Assembly: GCA_963971425.1 (NCBI GenBank)
Contig: OZ020526.1
Span: 6,413,976 to 6,477,975, forward strand
Direction of reading: 5' to 3'
DNA from: Bryoerythrophyllum caledonicum
Lineage: Eukaryota > Streptophyta > Bryopsida > Pottiales > Pottiaceae
DNA: 64,000 nucleotides
Positions 45,392 through 57,226 of the stretch are shown piece after piece. The notes beneath the pieces are model-generated. The model saw only the letters and a list, made by a program, of their open reading frames with translations, had not been told where the DNA came from and made no database searches. Made by a program: the position numbers and the translations under genes. Each line of letters begins with the position of its first letter. Positions within the stretch are counted from its first letter, which is position 1.

Positions 45392-46306
45392 TTATCTGCC
45401 GGCCATTTCGTGGATGAGGAAGTTGCGGCCATGGAACAGCCGCCAGGCCGAGTTCTCGATGTAGGCAAACACGCCATTGATCCTGCGGTAAATGTCCTCG
45501 GAGGTGGCGATGGGGATGGCCAGGAAGTAGTAGGCGAAGAAGGCTTCGAAGATGCCCAAGAGGGAGCCCGCGACAACGTCGCAGAAGAAGTGGCGGCCGA
45601 GGATGATGCGCGAGGACGTGGTGGCGATGGCCCAGCCCGTGACGTGGCTGCCAATCACGCTGATCAGGATGGTCTCCGCGGTGGGCACGAACTCCGGGAG
45701 GATCTCGATCCGGGTCCGCAGCTTCTCCTGCAGGAACGGCAGCCAGATTCGATGACACTGATCCTTCCACATCGGGATGTAGAGCCCGAACATGGTGACC
45801 ACCATGAGCGCGCGCGTGGAGTGGCCGCTGGGGAACGACCAGTGGTCCACCTGCACCGTCATGAAGTGGTTGCGGTTGTACACCGGACGGGGCCGCCGCA
45901 CGATCTTCTTGATGATGGACACGAAGATGAGGTCGAACACGAACGCCATGAACAGGTTGAAGAAGAACATGCGGACCTCGGGCGTTAGCTTCGTCTTGGG
46001 CGCCACGAACGTCGCGGCAGCGCACGGGATCAGGAACACGCCATCCCCCGAAAACTCCAGCGTGCGCAGGAACACGTAGAAGAAGATCCCCAGCCCGTGC
46101 TCGTGCACCCACGCCGAGAATTTCCGGTCGAAATCCACCACGTGGTCCAGCAAGCTCGGGCTCGCGCCCGGAGTCGGCGCGCAGTCGCTTGCGTTCGGGT
46201 TTTGCCCGCAGTGGACCACTTTGGGCTCCATGGTCGACTGCGGCCCCTTCCGCGGCGTCGTTGCAGGATCCGACGACGCCCCTCTTCTCCGCGCCATTCT
46301 TGCCAT
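45392..46306 (-). CDS. PAP2-type lipid phosphate phosphatase (LPP-beta / presqualene diphosphate phosphatase-like)
   Basis: Membrane enzyme predicted to dephosphorylate lipid phosphates or isoprenoid diphosphates. Intronless; 304 residues from the first ATG (46306), or 279 from the internal Met at 46231. The PAP2 catalytic triad of motifs is complete: KKIVRRPRP (motif 1), SFPSGHSTRA (motif 2, catalytic His) and SRIILGRHFFCDVVAGS (motif 3, nucleophile His and Asp). Hydrophobic spans surround the motifs (for example IFFYVFLRTLEF, FFFNLFMAFVFDLIFVSII, FEAFFAYYFLAIPI). A GTG extends the frame eight codons upstream but is unlikely to be used. Confidence 0.9.
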   Translation of the reverse strand: MARMARRRGASSDPATTPRKGPQSTMEPKVVHCGQNPNASDCAPTPGASPSLLDHVVDFDRKFSAWVHEHGLGIFFYVFLRTLEFSGDGVFLIPCAAATFVAPKTKLTPEVRMFFFNLFMAFVFDLIFVSIIKKIVRRPRPVYNRNHFMTVQVDHWSFPSGHSTRALMVVTMFGLYIPMWKDQCHRIWLPFLQEKLRTRIEILPEFVPTAETILISVIGSHVTGWAIATTSSRIILGRHFFCDVVAGSLLGIFEAFFAYYFLAIPIATSEDIYRRINGVFAYIENSAWRLFHGRNFLIHEMAGR

Positions 46307-46953
46307 TGCTCGACTGCGACTGGGACACACCGACTATCTCATCGCCTCCATACCCACAAGAACCGTTGCTTCCATTTAGGACGTTGCATTTCGAATCTCC
46401 CTCTGGCGATGGGGTGCGTCGCTTGAGTAGAGCTTCGTCCCAGTTCTCACCATTGCACTTCATCCCGTTCTTCTCCTTCCATCTCCACAAGCACCGATGA
46501 ATCCCTCGCGCTTGCATAAATCGAGCATTCCTGATTCAAGCACCTTTGATGGACCACAATATTCATGGTGTCCTGGGATTCTCGCAGGAAATGCCAGATA
46601 AACAAGAACACACCCTGGGAGATTATCAGGTGGAACTTACTTCGGTTCATATGGAATCAAAAGACGGAGCACGACGTAGGGGATCGGAGCTTCTACAATG
46701 GAGTTGCTCTTCTTCAAGCATGGCAGACGAATGTGCAAATCATACAAGATCAACGGATCCATCATCATCACAAGGCAGGTGGCCATCAACCCAACTGCAG
46801 TTCACAGAAAAAGGTAGACAAGTCGGTTTATGTACAAAATATACCTTGAAGTTTACCATCTCCATTGGCCATCTCCAGGCAGTTCGTTGTGACTGATATG
46901 AGGGGCTGCTGGTTTGTAAAAACAGCAATCGTACTAGAAAGAACAAACTTGGT

Positions 46954-48639
46954 TTAGGAGATGACTTGAGATTCTTTCCCCACTTCGTTCAGCACCTTGA
47001 GGTTGTCGTTGTGGGAGTGCGTGAATCCGATCTGGCGTTCCTTGGCCACTGTTTCCTGCGACCTAAACGCCACAACCCAGGCGCGTCGCCAGCTGCTGGA
47101 CGAGAAGTTGCCGCCCGAACCGTGCAAGATGCGCTCGTGGTGCACTGTGACGTCGCCCCTGTCAATCTCGGCGGGCTTTGGTGTATCGTTCTCCGACAAA
47201 GTCGCGGCCAAAGTGTGCGACTTGTCACGGTCGCCGTGCAGCGGCCCGTGATGCCGTAAACTGCTCTCCAAATGCGAGCCCCGGACAAATTGCACACAAC
47301 CATTCTCGAGCCGAGAGTCGTCTATGGCAAGCCAGAAGGACGCCGTCCGAGTGTCTCTCGTCACCGGCCAGTACGCTAAGTCTTGATGCCTATGATCACA
47401 ATTTCGGTACTCGATGAGGTCTAACAATCGTAAGACAGGAACAAGTAGAAGAAGCCTTTTTCTATCTTTGATGCAAGCAAGTATCAGAAGAACATCAACC
47501 ATGATTGCAATGGAACACATTTCATGGAATAAGAGCTCCCGTTTTACGTCACCTACAGAATTATACAGCTCTGCGAAAGATAACTCACCATTTGAACTCG
47601 GCATCCGGTTTGTTAGGTGGCTTGGCTAGCAACTGGTCATAGTCCAAGACCATGTCAGAGCCCAGCAACTGTTCAGTAATCGATGCAGCTCGTTTCTCAT
47701 ACATGCTCCCCTTGAGACGGGGATTATACCTACAAGATAGACGTGCATAGATGTAATTTCCAATGCTTTTCATTCTGAAAAATCAAGCGTCGACACCCTC
47801 CACATGTGACGTGCATATTGAACTGAAACTGGAGATACATGAATGGAAGCGATTCAAGCAAAGGGGAATTATGTACCTGGATGGCAGCATGATGTTGATG
47901 ATGGAAAAGCTCTCGATGGGCTTCGTGTAGTCGCCTGACATGTCACAGAAGTCCCGGCCCTCCACATGCACTTCTCGCCTCACAAACGCCATGAATTCTT
48001 CTTCTAGATCACGCATCTCAACCTCTGACAACACTCCCTGCAGGAGGACAACAACCACCGAAGTTCATAATTCCTTTGTATCAAAAACAATTGGTCAACT
48101 ACTGAAGCGTAGCCAACTCTTCCGTCAGATCATTGTTCTCAGCTAAACGCAACTAGATAACTAACCCTAAAATCACACTGATCCAGGTTCCATTGAGCAA
48201 GCTAATCAGCTTGACATGATATCCAAAAAGACAGAAGCGAGTACTACATCTCCCACTTCCCCCAAAGTAGAGTCTCCCACGCATTGTATCACAACCCGTA
48301 CAACTCAACCTGGATGTTACCACTCCAATACAGAGATACCAATTCACCATCGCCCTTGCCTAAACCATGTCGCCAAACCTCACCCAGAAATCAACATGAA
48401 TCACACTCTGTTTCCGAGACCCAATATCACCACAATCCCTGTTCAGAAAACGCAGATGAACACCCAACCGAACATCGTAGTGCACTGGAACGGCTTCAGA
48501 AAGCATGACAAAACATGAGAGATAACTTTCAATAATTGAATACCTTGAGATGCACATATCCATCGTTCCTGTACTTGGCGATCTCCTCCTCGGTGACGAT
48601 ATAGCGATCGCCCTCGCGCCTGGCCTCCGCGTCCGCCAT
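46954..48639 (-). CDS. Phytanoyl-CoA dioxygenase (PhyH) family Fe(II)/2-oxoglutarate oxygenase
   Basis: Four exons in coding order (48544-48639, 47877-48037, 47589-47729, 46954-47389) join in frame to 277 residues. The N-terminus reads MADAEARREGDRYIVTEEE, followed by YRNDGYVHLKGVLSEVEM, the usual start of a PhyH domain. The iron-binding H-x-D lies in KWHQDLAYWP, split by the last intron, and the distal His in VHHERILHGSGGN. The following WRRAWVVAF has the Arg expected to bind 2-oxoglutarate. SFWLAIDDSRLENGCVQFVRGSH is the family's core strand region. Substrate is unknown; plant members include phytol-degrading phytanoyl-CoA hydroxylase, but this protein could have another role. Confidence 0.92.
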
Positions 48640-50811
48640 CGCCGTGATCACACACAAGTTGAACGCACGAGACAACACGAAACACAACCAACTCGACGTC
48701 GATGCTTCTCCTTGTGCATTTTTTGGATAGAATTAACGGATGAATAATTTTTCATTCATTCGAGTAGCGTGCATTCGTCGACTGAGACTGGATCATTCGT
48801 TTGGGAGAACAAGAAGAAGAAGAACTCTGGTCTTGTCAATATAGTGTTTGTTCATTCGCTTCGCTAAGAGCACCTCCATCCCAGGCGGGGAAAGAGGGCG
48901 GAGAATTTCGCAGATGAGAGGACGGAGAATGACTATGAAATTTGGGGATGGAGGTGTGGATATCGGCACTGGAGCGGCAATACATCTTGGAAATGAACTG
49001 AGAATTTCACTTGGCGTACAGTGATTAGACGAGGCGACACGTGGTGTACAATGATTAGACAAGGGGAGCACCATATGTTGGCTTGGGGACAATATCCATT
49101 GGGCTTCAAGTAGCTTAGTTTAGAGCATATATCACATTTCCATCACTTGGGACATGGATCGTGAATAGATTTGCAAAGGACAAAGAGTTCATTTTTTTCA
49201 GACTTATATTTGTCATTGAAGCAATTTAAGACTTTTGGAGGATTTGTTGCTACAACGTTTATCATTTGCAATAAATACTTATGTCACGGTTTTAAGTAGT
49301 CCCAAATAAACTTCATTTATATTGGGCTTTTATCAATCCTTCAGCGGATTGGAAAGCTTTATTGGGCGTTGGATTGCATCAAAGAATTTTTTTGATTGAA
49401 GCATGCAGGTAATTTAACCAAGTTTGTCAAATATGTCTACCTTGGAATTTCATGTGGAGTTATTATTGTGGGAATTGGCTTTTTTATTGTAACTCTACCG
49501 TAGGTTACAAATAGAAATATGTCAAGGGATTTTGATTTTTTAACAAAACCTCTTTTGAAGCAAAAGGGTTTTATTAACGGAGTATTGGCTCAATGATTAT
49601 ATGTTGCTTCACAAGTCACGGTTGCAAATGTTTCTTCATCAGCTTAACAAATGAAAACATCATGCATTCTAATTCAAAAGAGCCTCAACTTTTGTCTTAT
49701 CCTTTGATTCTTTTTGTGTGCTCTTTGAGTTGAATATTTTAGACTCTTAGGTATCATACGTATCACATGATACAATCAAGCCCCTTTATAAAAGCATCTG
49801 ATACAACAACAATTTCATTATAACAAGCACCTTGGATCAGAACTAATTTTCTCTCTATACAACAACAACACTTGTTCTAGCGTGCATTACCCACACTTTC
49901 CATTACAACAAACGCTAAAAATAGCAGACTTTATGTATAGTAGGTAGAACAAAAAAGGTTGATGTAAAGAGAACTAACTAGTACATTCTTTTTCATTGAG
50001 TCATGTATGTTTCCAACCATCTTCACATTAGCTTTACATGATTTAGGGAAAAATAGCAAGACAACATGTCAAGGAACTTTGGTAGTGATGGGTGTTGTAG
50101 TGATGCAATTTCCTCCCCCCCTTAACATATCATCGGAGACAAATTAAGTACTAGAATTGATCAAATCACACCAACATTGGAATATACTTATCTCATCATT
50201 TATGCTTTTTTCCTTGCAAAACCAGTAATGTTAATTATAAGTGAAAATCTAGATTCTACAAATCAATAAATACTGATAGTCTAGTTAGTTTGAACAGATT
50301 CACATATTTTATACATACATTTGCAAATTACAATTTGTAGATACTTTGATGCCTAACATCAGACAATCACTGAATCTAAAGTTGTCATAGATTCAGCAAC
50401 CACATCGTAGAGCAGGTGTCATATTTGCGGGACTAATGACAGGTTTAGGGTCCACACGCCGCTCCGAGACACACGAAAGGACTCTCAAGAACCGTCACAA
50501 CACTCATAAACCATTAGCGGCTGGCATGTACATTTCAATGATTTCTAAGTGTTAGGCCCTTGTAGATAGCAGCGCATCCGGGTTCCCTGACGGATTTACG
50601 TGCGCTCTTCGATGACACAACGATGGAGCAAGTGCAGCGGCGACGAGAGCGCAGGATTTCGTCGTCACTCGCGCTTGGCGAAGCAAATCGCGCAGTGGAA
50701 TTCTCTCTCGAGGGCGTTGTCGTTGCGGTAGAGGACCCATTTGGATTGGTGGGGTTTTTTAACTGCTAGCCAGCAGCGGAGGAGGCGAAGTGTTGGTTGT
50801 TTTGTGTGGCG
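48640..50811. other. AT-rich intergenic region
   Basis: No gene is supported between the PhyH start and the next ATG. The sequence is AT-rich from about 49100 to 50400 and no repeat structure stands out. Confidence 0.55.
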
Positions 50812-52271
50812 ATGGCGGAGGACGGATACAAACCCTGGTGGGCGATCGACAAGGCGGCCTGGCGGGAGGCCTTCGCGCCGTTCTACAAGTTTGCCAGCAT
50901 CGCCGAGCGCCGCGACACGCCGCTGCCGCCCTGGAGCGAGGCCGACGTGCAGGAGTTCATCAACTCCGACCCCGTCTACGGGCCGCAGCTCAAACTGGTA
51001 CTCCTACTCTTTCTCTCGGTTTCATCCTCTGATCGTATTGCCTAGAATCCGTGCGAAATTCTGAACCAATGTGGTCAATCCCCGGGTTTTCACGTTTTTA
51101 GGGTTTTGGGGTTAGAATGATTGATTACGAAGTAGTACTTTCACCGCATCCTTGTTTCTGTAGCGATTAATCTTGTGTCCGATTTCTTGACTTTAGGTTT
51201 AACATGCATGTTGAAAGGAATGTCTTCGTTGCATTTCTTTAGAATGTTGTTGAGTCACTTGTACTTGTTCTGGTTCGCTTGTTATGTCTACTAGGATTTT
51301 ATCGAATTTGTGGTTGCATTTGATTTTTTGAGGTGGAAGGTATCGATTGGTGGTCTACATTCTCCGAATTCGGAGGCAGCTTGTTTATTGGTACAAGTGC
51401 TGAGAGGGCATCAACTTCTGCTGTAGTTCCTTGTTTTTGGTTAGTTGGTGTTGGGGTTGGTAGTTATGAAGTCAGACCTGGCAAGGGTAGTGCTTGAATA
51501 ATTAAGATTGGGAACTTCACAAAAACCTCCTTTAAATCTCTTTGGACTATTTGAATTGTCTTTGTAGTATGGGTTCTTATTGTTTTGAATCTTCCATGTA
51601 TTGAATGGAATCGTTTTACACCACAAAATTAGTTGCTGTGAAAGCAGTTTTTCCATCGCTGACCTCCATATCTGGTTACTTTTTGATCGGAGGGACCAAA
51701 GAATTGAGAAGAAGTACCTCGTGTCATTGTTGCTGTCATTTGAGTTCTCACCTTGCGGTTGGGATATAGCATTCAGCATTAAAGAGCAGATCATGAGAAG
51801 TAGTAGTAGTTGTTCAAGATGGTGTGGCGAAGTCTGGCTAGCCTCTATGCGTTTGGCTTCAAATAAGCATGACCTCACATATCCCTCACACAACCAGAAC
51901 GTACTCAATGATGTTTAGTCTGTTGCTGTGATTTTTTATGTGCTTTCACGTAGGCCACCATTTTATGATTGGTGTTACTAGTTTGACATGCGCCAGTGCA
52001 GTTGTGTGTTAAGCAGTGGTTTGGATTGCAGGTGAGGCAGGGAGCCACGATTGCAAACTACGGAGCGGTTGCCGGAGGTCTGGCGACGGCTGGTTTGGCA
52101 TTCAGGTACTCGAAGAACGCTCCCGGAGCGTTGATGGCGTTTGTTGGAGGCGCAGCCATGAGCTGGGCGATCGCGGAGGAAGGGGCGAATTTTGGATTAG
52201 GTCTGTACAAGTTCAACTGCATGGACGCCAACCTCAAATTCTTGGACTGGTGGGAAAGCAAGCAGGGTTGA
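50812..52271 (+). CDS. Small conserved plant membrane protein, possibly mitochondrial
   Basis: Two exons (50812-50997, 52032-52271) join in phase 0 to 141 residues across a 1,034-bp intron. The N-terminal half is soluble (YKPWWAIDKAAWREAF, LPPWSEADVQEFINSDPVYG). The C-terminal half has two Gly/Ala-rich spans (NYGAVAGGLATAGLAFRY and MAFVGGAAMSWAIAEEGANF) and ends LKFLDWWESKQG. From memory it resembles a small plant protein family (Arabidopsis At2g46540-like); a mitochondrial inner-membrane location is plausible, but neither is verified. The start is in a GCGATGGCG context and gives the shortest complete frame. Confidence 0.8.
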
Positions 52272-52549
52272 GCAGCTGGTGTAAAGGCTACAATAATCAC
52301 GAGGCTGAGGAGTTTGAAGGTGTAGTACATCTTTTCAAAAACCAACACGCATGGAATCCTAATAAAAACTTTTATCCGGAAGTTATTAATTGGTGTGTTG
52401 GGAATGCAAACATGGTCTTTGACGATCCCTGAGTTGAATGTAAACCTGGTCCAGTGTGAAAAATCTGGTGCTCAAAGGGTCATACTTTTTTAGTCGCTTC
52501 TGTAGTGGGATTTGAAGTATAGCTCTTGGTGCTGTCTGACTAGACTTCT

Positions 52550-52709
52550 GGGATATATACCAATGGAACTATCCATTTGGAAATTCCTTTGGTATATAAT
52601 TCATTTTTTATTGGTTTAGTATACAGGTTATATACCATTTTATCAGTCTAATATCCATTTGGAATTTCTGTTAGTATATAATCCATTTTCTTCCATTGGT
52701 ATATATCCC
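52550..52709. mobile_element. Short foldback / MITE-like element with 18-bp perfect TIRs
   Basis: GGGATATATACCAATGGA (52550-52567) is perfectly inverted at 52692-52709. Inside, ATTTGGAAATTCCTTTGGTATATAA-like words recur. No target duplication could be identified, so the mobile status is an inference. Confidence 0.6.
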
Positions 52710-53324
52710 AAAAGTTTCCATGTACTAATGAATGCCTTGTTTCAGATATTAAACTGATAGGAGCAGATATTGAAGTGGAACAAATGGATTATATACCAAT
52801 CTGAAATTATATCTGAAAATATGGATTATACTATACCAATGGAAAATAACCTTTGATATGAAGTGATTCGTGAATGCTTACAAAGAATTTTTTCCCAAAA
52901 GTCTTCCTAAAAGAGGAAAGAGAAGATGTTAAATATGGAAAGAGATTGAGCATGAGAGATTAACATCCTCTCTTTTAGTACACAAATATGATACAGTAGT
53001 ATTATGGCAATTAATGCTCCTAGATCCTATTTAATGCAAACTATAGCTCCCCTTGTAGGTTCCTACACCTCTCTCTAGCAAAATCACCCTCCTACAACAT
53101 CTAACCATTCCATATTCTCAATGCCGTTAGGCGTGAGGAGAGGCAACCCCCTTTCCATGCAGCCCTTATTAAGTAGACGCACATGACGACCATATGGGCT
53201 GCATCTTCCAGATATGGTCCCTAAAAGTCCGAGTTGGGCTCCTCATGGTAAAATACGATATGGTTCCTAACCAAACCAACTGGTGACCCTATTCTGATTT
53301 ACCTTTTCAAACCGTATTATTCAC

Positions 53325-53440
53325 CACAACGTTCCCAATGTGTTCCCACATTGTTCCCAAAGTTCCCCACTATGTTCCCAATGTGTTCACAACATTCCCA
53401 CATCTCCCGATGCGTTCCCCTTGTTCCCAGAGAGTTCCCA
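53325..53440 (+). repeat. Degenerate GTTCCC tandem repeat
   Basis: About nine GTTCCC words spaced roughly 10-17 bp apart, many followed by AATGT or ACATT. Confidence 0.6.
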
Positions 53441-53469
53441 ACACATCCACACTAGTAACGAAGTTTATA

Positions 53470-53493
53470 CAGTCTACCCTCTTTAAATGATAC
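53470..53493 (+). repeat. Left TIR of pogo-like element
   Basis: 24-bp terminal inverted repeat, identical to the reverse complement of 56674-56697, preceded by TA. Confidence 0.95.
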
Positions 53494-53832
53494 CTCGATA
53501 AGTGTTATTCCTCAATAAATGTTATAAAAAATCTCGCTCCCGAAAAATTAACACTACTAAGTGTTATGTGTTAAGTGTTAACACATTCTCCGCTCCCTCC
53601 TTTGTTAATTTCACCTCGATAAGTGTTATTTTTTAGAAAAACGACATTATACATCTAATACATGGAGGCCATATTTATTTACACACTTTTATCTATAATC
53701 CCATAACTTTTGTACTTAACTTGTTGCATTTTCTATTGAAAAATGTAGTGAATTCGGTGTTTACGGTCTCTTTGATTGAATGTCATTTAGTATTTGAACA
53801 TTGGAAGGGGTTTGGGAGAGAGTTTAGAGGTT

Positions 53833-54620
53833 ATTGGGAGAATTTGGAGTTGTAGTGGGGAGTCGGATTTGGGGAGTTGGAATTGGAGTCGGGACAGGGA
53901 GTTAAGAGTAGGAGTCTAGAAGGCAGGGAGTCTGCAAGTCCGAACAGGGAGTCGGGAGTCTGCAGTTCGGTAAGGGAGTCGGGGTTCAGGGAGTCGGTTG
54001 GAGTCCAGGGAGTCAGGGTCCAGGGGGTCGGGGAGGGGAGTCGAGAGAGTCTATTGTTTTTTTTTTTTGTGAATGTCAGTTGGTGTATGTATTGCATTGG
54101 GTTCATGTAGATCAATTCGATAGCTTGGCGTCTCGTCTTCAAAACATTGGGTACCGCACTAACTCTATTTTGTAGATACGTTGTATTTTTTTACATCTAC
54201 AGTCTTAATACTCATTTTTTAGCAGGTAGTTTTAGGGTAAATGATTGATTTTGTGTCTTGTCACGTCCTACTAAATTTTCTCCTTTGTGCTATTGAAGGG
54301 TTAAACTCTCGAGTGGATCAGTGGAAATGTCCATTGAAGAACACGGTCAAAGTTTAATTAAGTCGAATTTTACTCCTGAGCAATTTAAGGATTCTATCTT
54401 GCGAGTGAAGGAGCACATATTGGCCGTGAAGGAGCACATTTGTTTTTTTGGTACAAAAACATACCAAAGTTTGAATTGTGAGTCGGGAGAGTCTGGGAGG
54501 GGAGTCAGGAGAAGGATATTGTAGGGAGGGGAGTGGGTTTAGGGTTTAGGGTGGGGAGTCGGGAGAGGGAGAGTGATAGGGAGGGGAGTTTAGAGAGGGA
54601 TAGGGAGAGGGGGGCCTCAA
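53833..54620 (+). repeat. GGAGTCGGG minisatellites inside the transposon
   Basis: Two blocks (about 53833-54055 and 54478-54618) consist of degenerate GGGAGTCGGGAG, GGAGAGGGA words. They lie between the left end and the transposase ATG. A short frame between them (54321-54524) is not credible as a gene. Confidence 0.75.
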
Positions 54621-54626
54621 TCAAAG

Positions 54627-56279
54627 ATGAGTGTACCCGTGTCTAGCATTGGGCGTCCGCCAAGAGTTGCCACGGTCAAGGGCCGTGAATTTACATTACA
54701 TGAGCAACATGAGATCATTTCTTATCGTGAAGAGATATTGGCTTCGGGTCACAAAATTACCAACAAAGCATTATGTGAGTGGGCGAATATCAAGTTCAAC
54801 AATATTGCTTCTCAAGTCACGATTGGTAGATTGTTGAAACGGAAGACATCGGTGACTTCTATTGGTTTGGGTGATATGGGTACTTCCAAACGTATGAGGA
54901 AGGCACAATGTCCGGAAGTAGAGACGGTGGCTTTCAATTGGTTTGTGAGAATGCAAGAGAATGGTGTTGCATTATCGGATGATCTTGTGATAGCTTCGGC
55001 AAAGAGATTCTATGCAATATTACCGAGAGATGAAAGTGAGAAGGAACTTCAGTTTTCGAATGGATGGGTACAAAAATTCAAGAAGAGATTTCAGATCAAA
55101 GGTTTTGTTCGTCATTGAGAAGATGCTTCAGCGGATACTTTTCTAGCGGTTTTGCAGCAGATGGAGCATATCAAGGCTATAGTATCTATATACGACATTA
55201 AAGATGTTTTTAATATGGATGAGACTGGTCTTTTTTACAGATTAGAGCCTAATCGAACTCTAGCTACAGAACGAGTGTCTAGGAAGAAGAAACTAAAAGA
55301 GCGCATTACGGTGGCTTTGACTGCAAATGGGGATGGAAGCATTTGTCTTCCTCCATTAGTAATAAATCAGTATTTGAAACCAGAAGCATTTACTTCAAGG
55401 CATATTTTAAATCCAGAAAACTTAGGCATTACGTGGTTCGCGAATAAGAAGGCATGGATGACAACAACGATCTTTGAACAATTTATTATGGATTTTGAAA
55501 GGAAGATGGTTTTGGCAGGAAGAGAGAAGGTAATTCTCCTTGTTGATAATTTCTCTGGTCATCAATTGCCAAGTGTAGCTTCACGGTTGAGGGTGACAAA
55601 ACTTTTATTTTTGCCTCCAAATACAACAAGTCGTTTCCAACCTATGGATGCAGGCATTATAGCCTCTTTTAAGGCTCATTACAGGAAATCAGTGATAGAG
55701 CATCAATTAGAATGTGTTATGGCAGAAAAAGAATTCAAAATTCATGTGTATCATGTAGTGATTATGGTTGAAAGAGCATGGCGTTTTGGGGTTACAGCTC
55801 AAACAATTAAGAATTGTTGGAGCCATATGGGTATTTTTTCCAATGCTATAGTGAATCAGGGAGAAGAAGTTAGCTGTCTGACAAAGGTTGCTGAAGTGGC
55901 GGCCTTGCTTGAGGGATTAACATTGTTATCATCTGAGACTGAAGAAGATGATACTACGGAGGCTTAGGAGTTCATCAATTTTGAGCTCGAATTTGATTTG
56001 AATAATCCTTATCAACCCACTGATGAGGATATTTTAGACTATCTACCCTCTGAAGATCAAGATTGTGATTTAGATGAGGATACGATAGATGTTGAAGATG
56101 TGATAAGGTTTAATGATGCAGAGCGTTGCCTTGAGACTTTGAAGAATTTCTTGCAACAACAATCGGAGAATGTTCATTCGGATGTGAAGAATTTACAAGA
56201 TCTACAGAAGAAAATTTGCAATTGGCGCATGAAAGAATCTCGGCAAACCACAATAGATTCTTATTTTGAATCAACGTAG
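54627..56279 (+). pseudogene. Pogo/Tigger-type transposase with two in-frame stops
   Basis: One continuous frame of about 550 codons from ATG 54627 is broken only by TGA (55116-55118) and TAG (55965-55967). The N-terminal part has a CENP-B-like helix-turn-helix (FTLHEQHEIISYREEI, then NIASQVTIGRLLKR). A second DNA-binding helical region follows (ETVAFNWFVRMQ to ELQFSNGWVQKFKKRF). The DDE_1 catalytic domain shows FNMDETGLFY (first Asp), LLVDNFSGHQ (second Asp) and PPNTTSRFQPMDAGIIASFK (third Asp), the D-D-D pattern of pogo/Tigger/Jerky enzymes. The tail is acidic (YQPTDEDILDYLPSEDQD). The first stop falls between the DNA-binding and catalytic domains, the second at the acidic tail, so the copy is probably inactive unless stops are read through. 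Confidence 0.92.
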
Positions 56280-56673
56280 TTGATTTATTATTCATATTTT
56301 TTTGTACTTTCGCTCTATAGTTTTATAAAAGTTTTGAATCTATGTTTGACTTCTTACAAATTGAATCTTTGATATTTATATGCAATTATTTTCTAAGTAT
56401 TATAAAAGTTTTAAAACTATATTTGAAGTCTTAGAGAACTTGTGATTTTTAATATTTGTTACACATTCATTTTTTGAGTATTATAAAAATTTTAAATCCA
56501 TGTTTGAAGTCTTAGAAATGTGTTTTTTCATATGTACTGTTCATTCATTTTTTAAGTATTATAAGTTTGATACCTCGATAAATGTTATAAATTTATTTCT
56601 CATTGCTTATAAGTGTTATTTTCGATATGTGTTATACCTCGATAAGTGTTATGCTTTTGACCGCTCCCGAGGA

Positions 56674-56697
56674 GTATCATTTAAAGAGGGTAGACTG
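56674..56697 (-). repeat. Right TIR of pogo-like element
   Basis: 24-bp terminal inverted repeat, identical in reverse complement to 53470-53493, followed by TA. Confidence 0.95.
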
Positions 56698-57226
56698 TAC
56701 TTTTAAAATTCTATTCAAATTTACCTTTTTGTTAAGTGGGGCCCACCACAATTCGTTGGGGCCCAACGCAGGCTCATCCGCACACATGTGCATGAGCTTA
56801 GTAGCGAGGCACGCCCAGGGACCGACCGTCCGTCCCCACTGGCAGATAAGCAATTGCGAAAGGGGTCGTTCATCGCCATTCAAACTCAATGTGTGGCAAC
56901 CAAGACGGAGACGTCGTCATCGCGACCCGCCTCCATTCCTCCGCCATCATCATCGACAACCTACCAATGACTGTTCGGCCTCAATCAATCTAACACTGAC
57001 CAGTGCTACAAAATGAACCTTTCCCTTTCACCGCAACAATCACCGAACAAGAATCCAATATCAAACACACCGTGCAGAAGAAAATCTAGCATGGCATTCC
57101 CATTGCACCTGCTTTTTCAGCTTCAGCTGCCGCTTCTCCATTTCTTATCCTCTGGGAAGGGTGTGGGGTGTGCATTCATGGAAGGGTGCTAGTTGGTGTG
57201 CAGGATTGTGAGCTTGGGGAGTAGCG
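56698..57226. other. Upstream region of CER1-like gene
   Basis: GC-richer sequence between the transposon and the CER1-like ATG, so the transposon lies about 530 bp upstream of the start codon. No promoter element could be assigned with confidence. Confidence 0.5.

Larger units (their letters stand above)
52272..53469. other. Intergenic with foldback element and GTTCCC repeats
   Basis: Contains the probable 3' UTR of the preceding gene, a 160-bp foldback (52550-52709), related TATACCAATGGA words up to about 52860, and a degenerate GTTCCCAATGT repeat (53325-53440). Confidence 0.55.
53470..56697 (+). mobile_element. Full-length pogo-like (Tc1/mariner superfamily) DNA transposon
   Basis: A perfect 24-bp terminal inverted repeat starts CAGTCTACCCTCTTTAAATG (53470-53493) and is inverted at 56674-56697. 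TA dinucleotides flank both ends (53468-53469 and 56698-56699), the expected target duplication. The 3,228-bp element carries one transposase coding region (54627-56279). Subterminal boxes CCTCGATAAGTGTTAT occur near both ends, and two GGAGTC-type minisatellites precede the transposase. The perfect TIRs indicate a fairly recent insertion. Confidence 0.93.

Noticed and set aside
45317-46517. Long open frames overlapping the PAP2 gene in other frames and on the plus strand
   Set aside because: Shadows of GC-rich coding sequence; only the frame with PAP2 motifs is meaningful.
54536-54560. GGGTTTAGGG resembling telomeric repeat
   Set aside because: A single unit within a GA-rich minisatellite.
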